Of a stretch of 64,000 nucleotides of DNA, positions 12,401 through 24,680 are shown in pieces. The position numbers and the translations under genes were made by a program. Within the stretch, counting starts at the first letter, position 1. Every line of letters starts with the position of its first letter. This DNA comes from Gentiana macrophylla (taxonomy: Eukaryota; Streptophyta; Magnoliopsida; Gentianales; Gentianaceae), in contig CM047805.1 in assembly GCA_026214975.1 (NCBI GenBank), positions 1,178,001 to 1,242,000 on the forward strand, in the 5' to 3' direction. The notes beneath the pieces were generated by a model that did not search any database, was not told where the DNA came from, and saw only the letters and a program-made list of their open reading frames with translations.

Positions 12401-12982
12401 GAGAGACAAGGATCCCTCTTTTACCCTATCTTCTTTCTATTTACCTGCAAAGTAGAAATGGTATGACATATGACATTATATGATTTATTGATGTACGTCT
12501 TATTGATTTGGGAATCATGAAAAAGTTTCAAGGTTTACTTATTATGAGAATAAAAGGATATGAAGTTGCAATCGTCCAAAGTCCTGTTGTCGAGTTCGCT
12601 CGAAATTAATGACTAAACGCTTTTAGGCGATGAAATTAATGACATAATTAAAGCTAGAATTGGTAGTCGAGTTGTATCTAAGGATGCTTATACTATAGAT
12701 ACCATCTATATTTTAATTTCCTTTCTGGTAATTCAATTTTTTACTGTTGTATGGGCAATGTAGACGTGTAGATGCATTGCAGAGTAGTGCATTTCTGCCA
12801 ACTGGTCAAAGAATGTATATATATTTTTTGAGTTTGGAATAACGTAGTGTTTTGGTTAACCTTTAATATTGTTTAAATTTGGTCCGATTCTTTGTTAACA
12901 TTTTGAAATAGGTTTCTTTAGATTTTTTTTTCCCTTTGAATGTATCTCTCTTCCTTGTGCGTAAGACGTGAAATTTCAATTA

Positions 12983-12984
<2 letters not shown>
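9426..12984. other. Intergenic DNA with unassigned exon-like frames
   Basis: No recognised gene. On the plus strand an open frame at 9774-9980 holds a glycine run followed by DPTDYALFLKKRLRALIV, and another at 10603-10815 is bounded by an AG acceptor (taccag) and a GTGAGT donor. They may be exons of an unknown gene but match no family I know. The rest is T-rich and noncoding. Confidence 0.3.

Positions 12985-13058
<74 letters not shown>
12985..13058. repeat. (TA)n microsatellite, 37 units
   Basis: An uninterrupted run of TA dinucleotides about 74 bp long. Such tracts expand and contract readily and often break assemblies. Confidence 0.95.
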
Positions 13059-13060
<2 letters not shown>

Positions 13061-16000
13061 TATCATAAACTTAAGTCTGCAATCTGCGGAAGAACGTAAA
13101 CTTTAAGAAAGAGTATTAAAGAAAATGACGTGCTAAAAAATAGTGTTAGTTCTCCCAAAAAAAAGCGTTCAAATTTGTGGTGCAAAAGTGTTGAATCATA
13201 TATCGTAGGCAAGCGGCGACTGAAATTTATTTCATAGGTTCTGGGATTTAAAAACTATATGTTTATAGTGAACATTTGTTTCGGTTGGAGTTCTAAAACC
13301 TAAAAGCTGCGTTTTCAGAACAACAAAACGATATTTTTAACAATAAAACTATATTGTTTTAATCTTAAAAAAATAAAAATAAAAAACTATCCCCGGACCA
13401 CAGTGAGGTCAAGTGACCCCATCCCAACACACATATATCTGTCCCTGATCGTAGGACGTCTGATTTGGATTCCCATATTGAATTCCATTCATATATGAAT
13501 TGAATAAATATCGTAGTATATGATACTTTTTCATAATAATCACGTACTCTACAATGCCATATACCCATGTCCATGACAAACTATCCTCCTTTATTAATCT
13601 ATGTTCTTTGAATGTTCTCATAAACCATGCAAAACGAATGGTTGTTTATTTTTAATGTTTTTATTAAGGAGAGAAAACTTATCCTTTAACACATATACCT
13701 TTGAATCACCGTTAATCGTCAAAATCATCAATTGCATATGTCAATCCTTCAACCCCATGTACTTATTCAAACCGTCTCTCTCGTTAAAGCCTTAATTGAA
13801 TCATTCCTTGTGGCCATCATTTCCCAGGCAATTATCTCCACATAAATGTTGAATTAAAAGTTGTGGCTCAGCGGTGAATTAAATGATCTCCATAAGGCAA
13901 CTTGACTGCTGAAGGGGAAGAAAAAGTATGTTCAACATCGTCAAGGTCAGAAATTTTCATAATTTTCATTTATCTGGAAGTCATGCTTCCTAAATAGACA
14001 ACATATCACATATAGACTCTACATAAGATATACCATCAAAATAAGACCCATCAGAGCTAGCAATGAGATGGCATTCTGCAGCTTGCAAGAGGAGAAATGC
14101 AGTATTCACAAACATAGCAAGTAGAGAGGTTCAAAATAGAGAAAATAATTGGATACGTACTCTTCATCATACATGAGAAAATCTGAATATATATAATTGG
14201 AAGATATGAAATAAAGAGACAACAAAAGCTTTCGACGATTAGATATAGGTTTGTTTTGTTGTTTTCCATAACGAATAGTAAATGTAAAAGATTTCGATAA
14301 AAGTGTTTCATAACAATAGTTGATGTGCCCTTTCTCAAGGTGCTTAGATATGTGACCAAATCATATGAATTTGATTATGGCAAAACACACATGCTCGTGA
14401 TCATGAAATGAAATGCGAGAAATACCTTTCATTAGTTTGTCCGAGGAGGGGAAGGCTCCAAACTGCCTCGATAAAGCATCAAATAGTGGTGCCCCAGAGA
14501 CAACCCTCGGCTTCCCAACCCACTTGGTACCACCTAATCATACAATGGTTATACCATAAAATTTCAAGTAACAATCATTGTTCCAATCGCTTTGTTTAAA
14601 AACAATAAAACATTGAATCCATTTCGAACAATCATTTTCTCGAATCAAAATGAATTAGGTAAAACAATGGATATTTCTCGTTAAAAAAAAGGAAAAAAAC
14701 CAAATACAATTGAGAAAATTGTTTAAGGGAGGAAGGGGGAACTTACCAAAATATAATTGTGTTGGTCAAAGATCCTGAAACAAAACACAGAAAGGGGGAA
14801 CTTACCAAAATATGGACTCTGCTTAAGAGAAAATTAAATCTCAGGTGCTTAGTACGTATGAATTTTGATGTTGGCATGAAGATGAACAATTTAATATTAT
14901 GTAAAATAGGCATATAATGCAACACGTAGAGGAACATCAATATGACGGAAACCACACTCGAGCCTTATAACTACCAAGTAGATTTAGCTAAACCGACAAC
15001 CTTACAATGAAATATACTTCCAGCTTCTTAAGAACCCAGTAAGCTCATTACCAACATGTATCAGCAAAAAGATAAAACAATCAATGTGAAACTAAATGAC
15101 ATAGACTACAAAAAAAATGAGATGACGATTATATTCATAGGAACTACTTGAGCAACAGAAGACATACCTCACTTTGAAGATGAGATCCATAGCTGCAAAT
15201 TAGAAATTTTCAAACTCCAGCACAAATACATGAATCCCATATGAATATGATGCCCCTGAAGGGTAGAATCGCCATACTTAATTATTAAATGTCATAAAGT
15301 TCAACAAAATTTATACAAAAAATGTTCATGCTTTACATGTGGTTACAATACACCACTAAGTCTATTTAAAGCATGCAATTACATGTGGAGTAAAAACGTA
15401 CACTACTAACTCCATCAAAACCATGAGATTGCTTGATTTGAAAATTTTCTAACCTTATATAAAGAAGATTGGAGGGTCAATGAAGCAAGCAAGCTAATCC
15501 TTGGGTACCTCAACCGTGGTCCTCTTCACCACCATCAGATTCTTATTTCCAATGGTATTATCCTCCATACACCAACAATCTCATTACGCCTGAAGAAAAA
15601 CATAGTATGTTGACTTCCAAAAGGGAATACACGACAAAGAAAGTACAATCTGCAAAACCACAAAAAATAAAAATATAGGTCGAATATCAACAACAATAAA
15701 TGGGAAAAGGAGATAGATTATGCTATACCAACTCGGTTTAAAAAAATAAGAAATCTGCAATTACATGAAGTGAACCCAACAATAAAGGATATATGTAGAA
15801 TCCTTAAGTATATAATTTTGTAAGGAGATCAACAAATCTACTAATCAAATACTAACCTCCAGCGCTATCATTCTGGCTGCACGTATTAACATCACGACAT
15901 AACAGTGAACCTGAAACTCAAATTGGGAATAAATACTCTTCAAAATATCAAGTAACAATAGAAAAATCAATCCAAACAAAAATATAAAGGGAAAAAAAGT

Positions 16001-16957
16001 ACTCATTCGCACTCATTAATTTTGCAACATGTGAAAAACTCATAGATAAAATGGAGGGTGATTGCATTGAGGGATACGGAATTCGCTGCATTTCCGGATG
16101 CATGGTTTACATTAATCACGTATGTCACAATCACGTTGCATAATCACAATCAAACTCATGGTTTTCCATAAAAAGGGTTGATGCCTCTGAGATTTAATTA
16201 TATCATAGAAGCATAACACAAATCAATATCACATTTCTTTCCTAGATCATCATCCTCTTTCAAATTGCATAGCATAAATTGCAAAAAAAAGTGGTGCACC
16301 ATGTTGCAGACCACAGAAGACAAAAAAATATAATTTTTACATATCCAAACATCTTAAATACCATTTACAGATCCAATATAAGAAAATTGAAGAATGAATG
16401 TACATAAATTTTGTGACAGGTAAGATAAAACTCAAATGTACCCGTTCCAATTGCAATCCGTAGTGCCATATCCTTTCACCATCGTAGCAAAAGAGCAAAT
16501 AACCCCACCAGAAGTGAAATAATGACGACGCAGGAAAACACAAAAAAAAAAATGGAAAACACATAGATGTGAACAAAAGAGCAATGTTTCCCTATTAGTT
16601 GTTGCGTGAAACCATCATGTAGCCTTGGAAACCAATCCCATGTATTGTATGAGAATCATAGCGGAAATGGCGTACAGGATGCTCGAAAGAATAATTATAT
16701 ATCAGAGTTTCCCAAGAACATTGTATATGGAACATTGTATATATTATATATAGAACATTGTATATGACAAAGGAACCTAAGCGTGAAACTCAAATCAACC
16801 TAAATGGATCAATTAAGCAACATTTTTGTGACTAATTTATTGCAAACAAATGAACGATTAAAACCCCAAAGTCAAAACATGTACCCTCAAAATAAAAAAA
16901 CGGAAGAGCATTTTAAGCTAGCTAACTTTGAAAATGAATAAAGATAATTAAACTCAC
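13059..16957. other. Region with exon-like segments of unknown origin (minus strand)
   Basis: No complete gene. Several short segments on the minus strand are framed by acceptor and donor signals: about 15911-15861 (cag/...gag/gttagt), 15596-15502 (cag/gcgtaatg ... gag/gtacc), 14815-14760 and 14530-14425. The first two can be joined to read SLLCRDVNTCSQNDSAGG followed by a short tail and stop. I recognise no product. They lie in the same orientation as the pirin and CKS fragments just above, so they may be part of the same captured or duplicated block. Confidence 0.25.
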
Positions 16958-17018
16958 TTCAGAAAGGAGACGATTCTTGGGGAGCAGTTTCGCCACTTCA
17001 TGAGAGAGCACCACATGC
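16958..17018 (-). pseudogene. CKS1: CKS cyclin-dependent kinase subunit, one exon
   Basis: Between AG (tttcag) and GT (gtgagt) splice signals lies a 61-nt exon reading HVVLSHEVAKLLPKNRLLSE. This matches the middle exon of plant CKS1/CKS2, which bind CDK-cyclin complexes. The exon is complete and the splice sites are intact; one visible change is SH where plants have PP. The first exon (QYSEKY...) and the last exon (EWRAIGVQQSRGW...) were sought within about 1 kb on either side and not found, so it is an isolated fragment. Confidence 0.8.
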
Positions 17019-17117
17019 CTGAAATTTCAAAAATCTAAAATATCAGGCAACAGAAAAATGCCCAAAATACGAAAAAAAAAATTATGCAAGAGAGAGGAAA
17101 AGGTGAAATGAACATTT

Positions 17118-17663
17118 AAACAAATACAAAATCAAGGGGAAAAAGCATATGAAAGGGGCAATCCGTAGAAGAGACATTGTTGTTCCAGACTTGAATCCCA
17201 TCTCCTGATGATCCAAAAAGAAGAACACTGTGGGCTGTTACAGGAGGAGATATTGATGTACTGCTAAACACATCTTCCCCTTCCAATATATACACAAATG
17301 CATTCCATGTTGATGGGATTGGTTGTTCAAGGTGGGCTCCTGGATTTGAAGTGAAATCCAAATACATTGTGGGTGTCTTTGTGTACACCGGAGATTGACT
17401 CCCGTGGCCTCCCCTGCTATCACTTTCACTTTCACCCCATCTTTTGTTGCCTCAGCTATGTCCTTGCTTGTCATTTCTTCATACATTGGCTCCATCGTCT
17501 TGTGCTGGGAGGAGAGACTAATCCATAGCCGTAAACCCCTTTGAGTACCCTCAGCAGCAGGCATTTCTGAATGAAAAATGCTCCTTCCAACAGTCATCCA
17601 TTGTAGGTCCCCTGCTTCTATGGGACCTTTGTGTCCCTCAAAATCTCCATGTGTTACTGCTCC
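17118..17663 (-). pseudogene. Pirin-like protein, 5'-truncated and frameshifted
   Basis: After an acceptor at 17664 the minus strand reads GAVTHGDFEGHKGPIEAGDL, then QWMTVGRSIFHSEMPAAEGT and an ISLSSQHKTMEPMYEEM segment, typical of plant pirin (a cupin-fold nuclear Fe(II) protein). A one-base deletion near 17390 shifts the frame; translation resumes as SPVYTKTPTMYLDF ... NAFVYILEGEDVF. The second pair of metal ligands (HSE in FHSEM) is kept, but the exon with the HPHRGFE ligands is missing, as is the C-terminus after VWN. It is a fragment of about 180 codons with at least one frameshift. Confidence 0.85.
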
Positions 17664-19189
17664 CTGAGGTCAAACATGTCCATTCACACCAAGTTGACAT
17701 AAAAGTACTGTGTTGTATATATATAGCTATATAATTAGAATATACATAGAGCAATTGCTTTTAACTCTAAATAGAAATTGGAGAAAGCCATATGAAGATA
17801 AATGGGGAACAAATGCACGTAGAACATCATGTTCAACACAGAACATTGATTTGAAAATAATTTTCGACCAAACATGATTCATCAAGAATATTATAAATTC
17901 TTTTCACTTGGGTGGGCTTAGCCCCCAGATATCACATAACATACCTTCTTCAGCTACTAAGGCATAAATATTCATTTGCCAAAAATGTTGCTGAAAAGAT
18001 CCAATTTTTTACTTTCTAACCGTGTAGTCTTGAATGCTTAGAAACAACCATTATTTTTAGGAACTGCCACGACTTATTTTGATTTTTTCATTGTTGTTAA
18101 AAATCTATGTGTTTTTCCTTTCATTTTTTATTCATCTTAGGCTGCAACATACATCGGTTATCAAATCATCTAATTTCAGAATTGTCTTGAAAGCCTACCG
18201 AAAACATAGGCATTTGTCAAAGATTGCAACCCAAAAAACGGGCATCTTCTTAATTGCAAGACCAAGGAAAACAAAGAAAATTTAATAAAAACACATACCT
18301 GTAAATTAAAAATCAGAAGAGAACAACAGCAGTATCTCCATCACCGTTCTTCATTTCAAGTGAGACTGTGAAAAGAAAACAACGACAAACCAGCAAGAGA
18401 AAATTTCAAAAGGAAAAATCGGAAAAAAAATATAAACATAATCCCCTGCAGTTCACCAGACGAAAAAGGGCAGCTTTGTGTAGAGAGGGGGTGGATGGGA
18501 TGGGATGGAATTCGTGGGAGTTGTTGTGGAGTGGGAAATCAATCAGGGGTGGATGGCTTCCGGTATGTACCTCAATCACGATCTGTGGATGAATGAGGAG
18601 GGCAATCGTGGGTTTTTGTTTTGGGCAATCGTGGATTTTTATTTTTATTTTACCCGCACTCTTAAAATTAGGGTTTGGGTCGGGTAATTGAAGAAAACAA
18701 ATTTAAATCCTTCCTTATATATTATATATAGATATATTTTTTTTTTATTCCCTTCAAAATTTGACCAACATTCCAATTTGACCAACGTATATATATTCAA
18801 AAATTTTGAATATATTTTATTTTATTTTAAAATAGCACACACCCATCACACTATAAATACATATCCATTTCATCATTTTTTACCCACATAAATAAATAAA
18901 TAAATAAATAACGAGCAAGGATGTAAAATTATTTTATTTAAGAACATAATCATCTATGTAATTATTATGTAATTAATCATCTAACTTTTTGGCCGAAATT
19001 TTCAGTACACAACATACTAGTGTTACTATTACTTAAATTATTTTTAGATTTATGAAATTATAAAATAAATTATATAAAACACAAAAAACTTGAATAACAA
19101 ATATTTTTTTAAATGTTACAAAATATTTATAAACTACACCTACTTTTTTTATTAAATGTAAAATAGGTTCGTTGGATCAGCCCAAGGTT
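17664..19189. other. Intergenic DNA
   Basis: I looked for the missing 5' pirin exons here and did not find them. The minus strand at 18360-18690 is C/T-rich and followed by a possible donor near 18296, so it may be an old promoter or 5' UTR, but this is speculative. An (AAAT)n run lies at 18890-18911. Confidence 0.35.
18890..18911. repeat. (AAAT)n microsatellite
   Basis: About five and a half tandem AAAT units. Confidence 0.9.
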
Positions 19190-19950
19190 ATCATGTCATA
19201 TTGTGGTACCACTGAATTCTCTAGCAAAAGCGATGATAAGAAATGGAAAGAAAATATAACAATCGCCTGCATTGCCCATAGCTATCTGGTCAATTATTTC
19301 CACGATGTATTGGCCTACATCTATTAGCTCCTTCATAAGAAAAGCGTACGCAAGGATGTACATCTCAATGGGCGGTTCGGTGTGGTTTCTGATGCCGTGA
19401 AGGTGATAGGCAAGAAACAAAATGGTTGTCGAACGACTTGAGGGTCCATCTACGAGGTAAATGTTGACTACTCCTTCTAATCATAGGTGTCGGTGAGTCT
19501 CACCAAAATGTCGTACCATGTTAGCATACAATTTTTCATCCATTGAAGCGATGCGAAAAAAATCAACATGACGAGGATATCTTCAAGTAAATAATAATGG
19601 TTGATCCAACGCGTGTGAATTGGGCGCGTACACCACTCGGGTGAATTCTCTTGTTACATTTCCGTTGTGGCAACAATTGCGTAGAACTCACGACGATTGA
19701 GCGATTCATCTCGTGAATCGGGGTGGGGTCGATGATGAACCCATACCACTCTACACTTTCCACCAATTCCGTAATCTCAATAGGTAGACTTTCCCGTACC
19801 AATCTCCGTTCACCAACAATAGCTCTACCCATCCAGGTTTTCACGGTACTCGATAAATTGATCGTATGATGTGAATCGAGTCTCGTAAGGATGTTAAATC
19901 CCCCACGGCACACCACCGTCATCCTCATCGGTAAATATAGGGGCATGTGG
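19190..19950 (-). pseudogene. Transposase_32-type plant transposon protein remnant
   Basis: Two minus-strand frames lie in N-to-C order. 19946-19563 contains LVESVEWYGFIIDPTPIHEM, like the PxVREFYAN-flanking region. 19420-19196 contains YAFLMKELIDVGQYIVEII followed by IFFPFLIIAFAREF. The second matches the conserved core of the putative plant transposon protein family (pattern YAIxxGxxIDVGxxI...FFPSLI). A frame break separates the two. Function of the family is not established; here it is decayed. Confidence 0.55.
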
Positions 19951-20384
19951 ATTAGCCATTGTCAAATAATAAAAATAATTATCCAACTATCTCTTGATTA
20001 TAAAAATACACGAATAAATCGAACAACTTCATTGATAGTCTATTGAGCCTTAGATGAATTATTGATAATTATAATGGTAATAAGTAGAAAATGAGAAGAT
20101 AGATGAATAGAAGAAGGATATAAAGATATAGAAAAGAAGGTGTGAGAAAAAAATTGTTGGGTTTGAGATGTATTTATAGTGTTAGAAAACTATATTCTTT
20201 AATTTACTTACAAATTATCTAGAATATAAGTTATGAAATTAAATATTATATATAGATTGGTTGAAATTAAATATTATACAAGCCGTATGTTTTTTTTTTT
20301 TAAACATAGTTATGAAATTAAATATTATATATAGTTTAATAACCAATTAGAATTTATTATTAATTTTAACGTAAGTTATACAAA
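19951..20384. other. AT-rich DNA with a short dispersed repeat
   Basis: No gene. A 28-bp phrase close to agttatgaaattaaatatta occurs near 20228 and again near 20305, with a shorter third copy between. Confidence 0.5.
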
Positions 20385-20596
20385 TTTTGTAAAAAAGAAT
20401 TTGATTTTTTTGGAACCGTGATCTGAACTGTCTGACCCGGGAACCGCCGAGACCCGGACTCGGACCGGGGAACCGCCAAACCCGCCGGTTCCCGGGAACC
20501 GGCGGAACCGGCTAGAAATTGGAACCGGCGGTTCCGGTTCCATTTTAGACCTGGAACCGGAGGGTCGTGCCATGGACCCGGAACCGGTCACGTCTA
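20385..20596. mobile_element. Probable hAT end rich in GGAACC motifs
   Basis: About ten copies of GGAACC/GGTTCC, with a GC-rich core (ccggttcccgggaaccgg), end at a TCACGTCTAG sequence. Clustered short motifs of this kind are typical subterminal regions of plant Ac-like hAT elements. No matching opposite end or target duplication was found, so this is tentative. Confidence 0.35.
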
Positions 20597-20597
20597 G

Positions 20598-20768
20598 ATG
20601 GGGATGCCGTGATAGGTGTCGTACATCGTTTCTGTCAGAATTTCGATGGGAAAAGAGTGGAGCAAATTTAATAGAAAAAAGTGCACCATTTCCGTCAATT
20701 TTTTGACGACAGATCTGTTTAAAATTTCGATGTAAACGATGCACGGCACTTATCACGGCACGCCCATC
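20598..20768. mobile_element. Foldback MITE, about 171 bp
   Basis: The left end GATGGGGATGCCGTGATAGG and the inverted right end (GATGGGCGTGCCGTGATAAG read on the other strand) agree over about 35 bp, and the inner sequence continues to be partly self-complementary. No clear target duplication. Confidence 0.6.
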
Positions 20769-20849
20769 ACAGCAGAGGATCCCAATTCTAGCAAAGTGGG
20801 CGTCCTTTAAACACAAACCCTTACTCAAAAAAAAAAACACAAACCCACC

Positions 20850-20852
20850 CTC

Positions 20853-20880
<28 letters not shown>
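20850..20880. repeat. (TCC)n microsatellite
   Basis: About nine TCC units followed by a C run. Confidence 0.9.
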
Positions 20881-20883
<3 letters not shown>

Positions 20884-20904
20884 AACCCCCAAATTTGTAA
20901 TGGA

Positions 20905-21110
20905 CAGGGCCGGCCCTATGCTAAGGCAGCGAGACCGAGTCTTAGGCCCAGTCATTGAAATTTCAACTGATACGTGTTTATTTAAAAAAAAAAAAAAAAT
21001 CGTGTAGATTTAATCAGATTCAACCTAATATAATATGTTAATTTTCTTTTTTGATAAAAGGCCCAAATTTTTTTTTTTTTCTAATTGATAAAGGCTCCAA
21101 TAAAAAAATT
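20905..21110. mobile_element. Decayed hAT fragment (CAGGGCCGGCCC end)
   Basis: CAGGGCCGGCCCTATG followed by a tcttaggccca phrase and, lower down, aaaaggcccaaa and aaaggctcc phrases resembles the ends of a common plant hAT family. Only one end is recognisable. Confidence 0.4.
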
Positions 21111-22669
21111 TACTTGACCAAAAAATAGATATATACAAATAAGTTTTATTATTTTTTTGCATTTACTGATTGTAAAACGCGATAAGTAAGTGTTGGAAAA
21201 AATATAATCTTAGGATTTGTGAGAGAATTAGAAACTCAAGGCGCGTTAATAACGTTGTCTTTTAAGAGATGTTTTGTCCCATGCGATTTGTCACTAAGAG
21301 ATCAAATGAAAAGGATCTGATAGGGTGTTTGATTGAAACATTGACTTGTTTGAATCAAACCAGAAAACACTCAAAGTTTTTCTAATGATGTTGTCAAATT
21401 TATGGATTTTAAATCTTCATACTTATGCTTTTTATAGGTTGCAAGTCTGCATAAGCGAATGGATGTACTCCTTGCACGGATAAAAGCATCTGGCCTTCTG
21501 CAAAAAGTAAGTACATATCGATTCGAAAATCGTGTATCACAAAATGCATATCCTTCGTGAATCGATGCATCGATGGTTTAGGTTTGAAGTGCTTGCCGAC
21601 CCCCACGATTAGCGCCGCCCCTCGACCCTGCGAAGGACGCCTGCCCACTGACCCACGCGACGACCGGGGCGGGTCGAACCCGTTCGTTGCGATAACGCAT
21701 TAATTCGTCACGGCAAGCTCGTATCAAACGATAACCAAAATATTTATTTATGAAAAAATATCTAACAATAAGTATGTATTAAAAAAAAATCAACTAAAGC
21801 GGTCGAAGAGCAGTGCTTGCAGTCGTCTGGCGGTAGCGCGGTTATGGATGCATTGATCCTCTCAGTCTCCGATACACTTGACATCGTTTTGTGCATGTGT
21901 TTTTACACTTGATTGTCAAATGTATTAGAGGCCAGGGATCATTTCACGTCAACGAATGCCCATCAATCTCTTCCAAGCGGTGAAGCGACACGTCGTCGAA
22001 ATCGCCGCCATCAATTCCCAGAACAACGAAAGTGGACGGTGAATCTGCGCTTGAAGATGTCGTATTTCAGATCTTATTAACAATCAAATTATTTTTCATT
22101 AATTTATAATTCGCGGGAAGAAAAAAAAAACGGCTTTTCCCCATGTTTCACCGGTACTTCACCTTAATTATGCGCCTTCTATGCATCTTTCACATGTTTA
22201 ACAAAACCGTCGGCTAATTAATTCCATAAATTCTCCTTTTCTTTACATTCAAATCTCACTCTCTTCAAACTCTTTTTCAATCCTACCTCTATATACTGTA
22301 TATATAGAGATATATAGTACTACTTGCCACCAAAAGAAAAACAGATCATGAATGCCATGAGAATCAAAGTAGACGCAAAGACATGGAAAAACGGCATAAA
22401 AATAACCGTAAATTAAAAAGACATTGGTTTTTTCCTTAGCTTTGGTGGCGTCATGCAGTTTTTCTTCTAGTACGTAAGATCTTTTATCATATGCAGATCT
22501 GCTGCTATCTTCCCCTGTCGATCTGTTGATGGTAATTAAGTTGTTTTTCCTTGTCTTCTTTTTTTCCTTATCATTGTTTTTTTTTTTTTTTTTTTGGGGT
22601 GTGCCGGACAGCCGGAGTGGTTTAGATCTAAAATCCGGCTAGTTTGTTCTTCGTCCGTTTGGGTGGGAA
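21111..22669. other. Intergenic DNA, unclassified
   Basis: No gene or paired element ends recognised. The GC-richer block at 21590-21720 (gccgacccccacgattagcg...) and the open frame at 21648-21409 on the minus strand match nothing I know. A T run lies at 22575-22597. Confidence 0.4.
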
Positions 22670-22944
22670 TGTAACGCCTCGACTCGAAAACCTGAGTTTT
22701 TTTCGGAGAACAAACCCCTTAATTCGGCCACCGAAAAAATACGGGATAATTATCGAAATCTGAATACTCTCTTTGAGCATTATTTGTGATAATACCATTC
22801 GTTTGTTGAAATCTGGCTAGTGTTATTGGCCAAGCCATTTTTTTACGCAAGAGTGAGTGGTATTTCGACAAATGAATGGTGATTCTGAATAATAGTTTTT
22901 TATTAGTGGTATTTCGACAAGGTTAGGTTTTGGTCGGGCGTTAC
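22670..22944. mobile_element. Small LTR-like element with GGGAA duplication
   Basis: A 275-bp unit begins TGTAACGCCTCGACTCGAAA and ends GGTCGGGCGTTAC, i.e. with inverted ends TGTAACGCC/GGCGTTAC. It is bounded by GGGAA at 22665-22669 and 22945-22949. The TGTAACxCC start is common in Ty3/gypsy chromovirus (Tekay-like) LTRs, but 275 bp is short, so it may be an internally deleted solo LTR. Confidence 0.5.
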
Positions 22945-23164
22945 GGGAAAATCGCGGCGGACATTGATGAATTTCGTCAACCAGCTTTCAATAGAAGCAT
23001 GAAGAAGAAATAAAGTAGTAAAGGTATTGTCGATCTGTAAGCGCTTTTAAAAGCCAAGTGGGGATTGATCGAGATCATTATGGCTCTCTTAGCACTAACA
23101 GGACCCATTGAATCATTTATAACTTACTTGCGACTCTGGGCCCGGAGTGCAGTGCAGCGATTGG
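22945..23164. other. Spacer between two elements
   Basis: No feature recognised. Confidence 0.4.
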
Positions 23165-23349
23165 CAAGGGCGTAGCTAGTATATAACCTAAGAAATTTCT
23201 CAGCGTCAGGACAAAAAATATATTACATTAAAAAAATACATGTAATCAGTTTGATTCATAAAATTTTCTAATCCAACACATCCGATAAAGCTCGGCGTAG
23301 TCTATTACATTTATCCTATCCCGAAACTAAAATCATGGCTCTGTCATTA
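23165..23349. mobile_element. hAT-type MITE with imperfect 8-bp duplication
   Basis: The ends CAAGGGCGTAGC and GGCTCTGTCATTA resemble hAT MITE termini. Flanks are GCGATTGG (23157-23164) and GCGGTTGG (23350-23357), seven of eight identical, consistent with an older insertion than the one at 1602. Confidence 0.6.
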
Positions 23350-24418
23350 GCGGTTGGGGTCGCACGGAGTATACTACTCCACTAACCCTACTCCCCTTAC
23401 CCTATGCCTTCTAAAACTGCAACGTTTTCATTCAGTTTCCTTTTCTTTTCTTTTTTCTTTTCTCCATCCAAATATACATTTAATAAGTAATTCAAAGTCA
23501 CATGTATCAACTGATTATACATTTCAATTAATCGTCCACGGGTGATCATATTTTATTGGGCTTTACTTTTTATTTTCAATCGATAGTCTCTATATATATG
23601 ATTTGGATTACAAACAAAGAAAATAATTTTACAATCAACGACGGAGTGTTTCTATTTTATTGAGTTTTAGTAAAAAAAAATAATTTGGCAATCAACGACG
23701 GGTGTTTCTATTTTATTAGGTTCTAGTTTTTATTTACAGAAAATGGAGGAATGGAAGTATTACGAGAAAAGAAAAGAAAAAAAAAAAAAGGAAAAAGAAA
23801 CATATTGAGAACAAATAATTAATACTACGTCGTTTTGATGGGTGTTGGGTAAGTGGTGTAGTAAACTACAACTGCTGAGAATCGGTACAAAATAAAAACA
23901 AGGATCATAGAAATATATCTTTAGTATGGGGTCTTTATTTACTGTGCATCTATTCTACTTCATCTGTGCATTGTTTTAAGAAATTAAAACCTTTTTTGAT
24001 CTGTGCATCATTTATGTTTGGTCCCGTGATTCTACCTATACTGCTTTGGGTTATGTTATGAAATTAAAAAAAAAAAATACCAATGGTATTTACTACTACC
24101 AAGTTTTATAAATTATACTTACATCCCAAAGCTATTTACAACAAATTACAACCCTCCCCCAAACTTCATAATCGACCCCTCCCCACTTCGCCCCTTTTAT
24201 TTTTATTATTTCAACCTCTTCTTCTTCCTCCTCTTTTCATGCCCCTTCTTCTTCTCCTTCAGCTTCTTCTTCTTATAATCATTATCCTAAAAACAAACAT
24301 ATCTCATATTGAACCAAACATCTCTCTGTTGGCATGATATATTACCGAAAATGCTGCATTTCTTATTGAACCAACCAAGAAAATATCACCAGCAAAACCG
24401 ACTGCCAAGTGCCAAAGG
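23350..24418. other. AT-rich intergenic DNA
   Basis: Pyrimidine- and A-rich runs; a duplicated phrase (tcaacgacggagtgtttctat and tcaacgacgggtgtttctat) lies near 23634 and 23691. No gene. Confidence 0.5.
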
Positions 24419-24419
24419 G

Positions 24420-24680
24420 TCGGGTCTTATTACAACCGACTAAAGCATGGTCGGATTAAGACAAACCAACTTCACGGATGTCGGTTCCAACCCAAACCAA
24501 CAGAACAAGGGTCGGTTCTGACCACAAACGACAGACATGGGGTCGGTTTACTTTCTGAAAATGAAAATGGACAGAACCGACTTCTAAAGTGCGGTTCTAC
24601 TATAGATCCGATATCAAGGTGGTCGGTTCTACTTGTTCCAACTTTACAGTCGGTTCTAATGGTTCCGATTCTTCGAATGC
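24420..24680. repeat. Diverged 31-bp tandem array, GTCGGTTCT core
   Basis: TCGG-starting units begin at about 24420, 24450, 24481, 24512, 24543, 24592, 24623 and 24650; the first spacings are about 31 bp and one unit is longer. The consensus is roughly GTCGGTTCT, 10 variable bases, and an inverted AACCGAC-like phrase. Such arrays occur as subterminal repeats of CACTA and some Mutator elements; no terminal CACTA was found beside it. Confidence 0.65.

Noticed and set aside
13059..19189. A complete Helitron around the pirin and CKS fragments
   Set aside because: I could not find a convincing 5' TC end, 3' CTRR end with hairpin, or Rep/helicase sequence; capture remains a hypothesis.
20376..20885. 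169-codon open frame on the minus strand
   Set aside because: It crosses a GGAACC-rich transposon end, a foldback MITE and a (TCC)n tract; the protein is an artefact of repeats.
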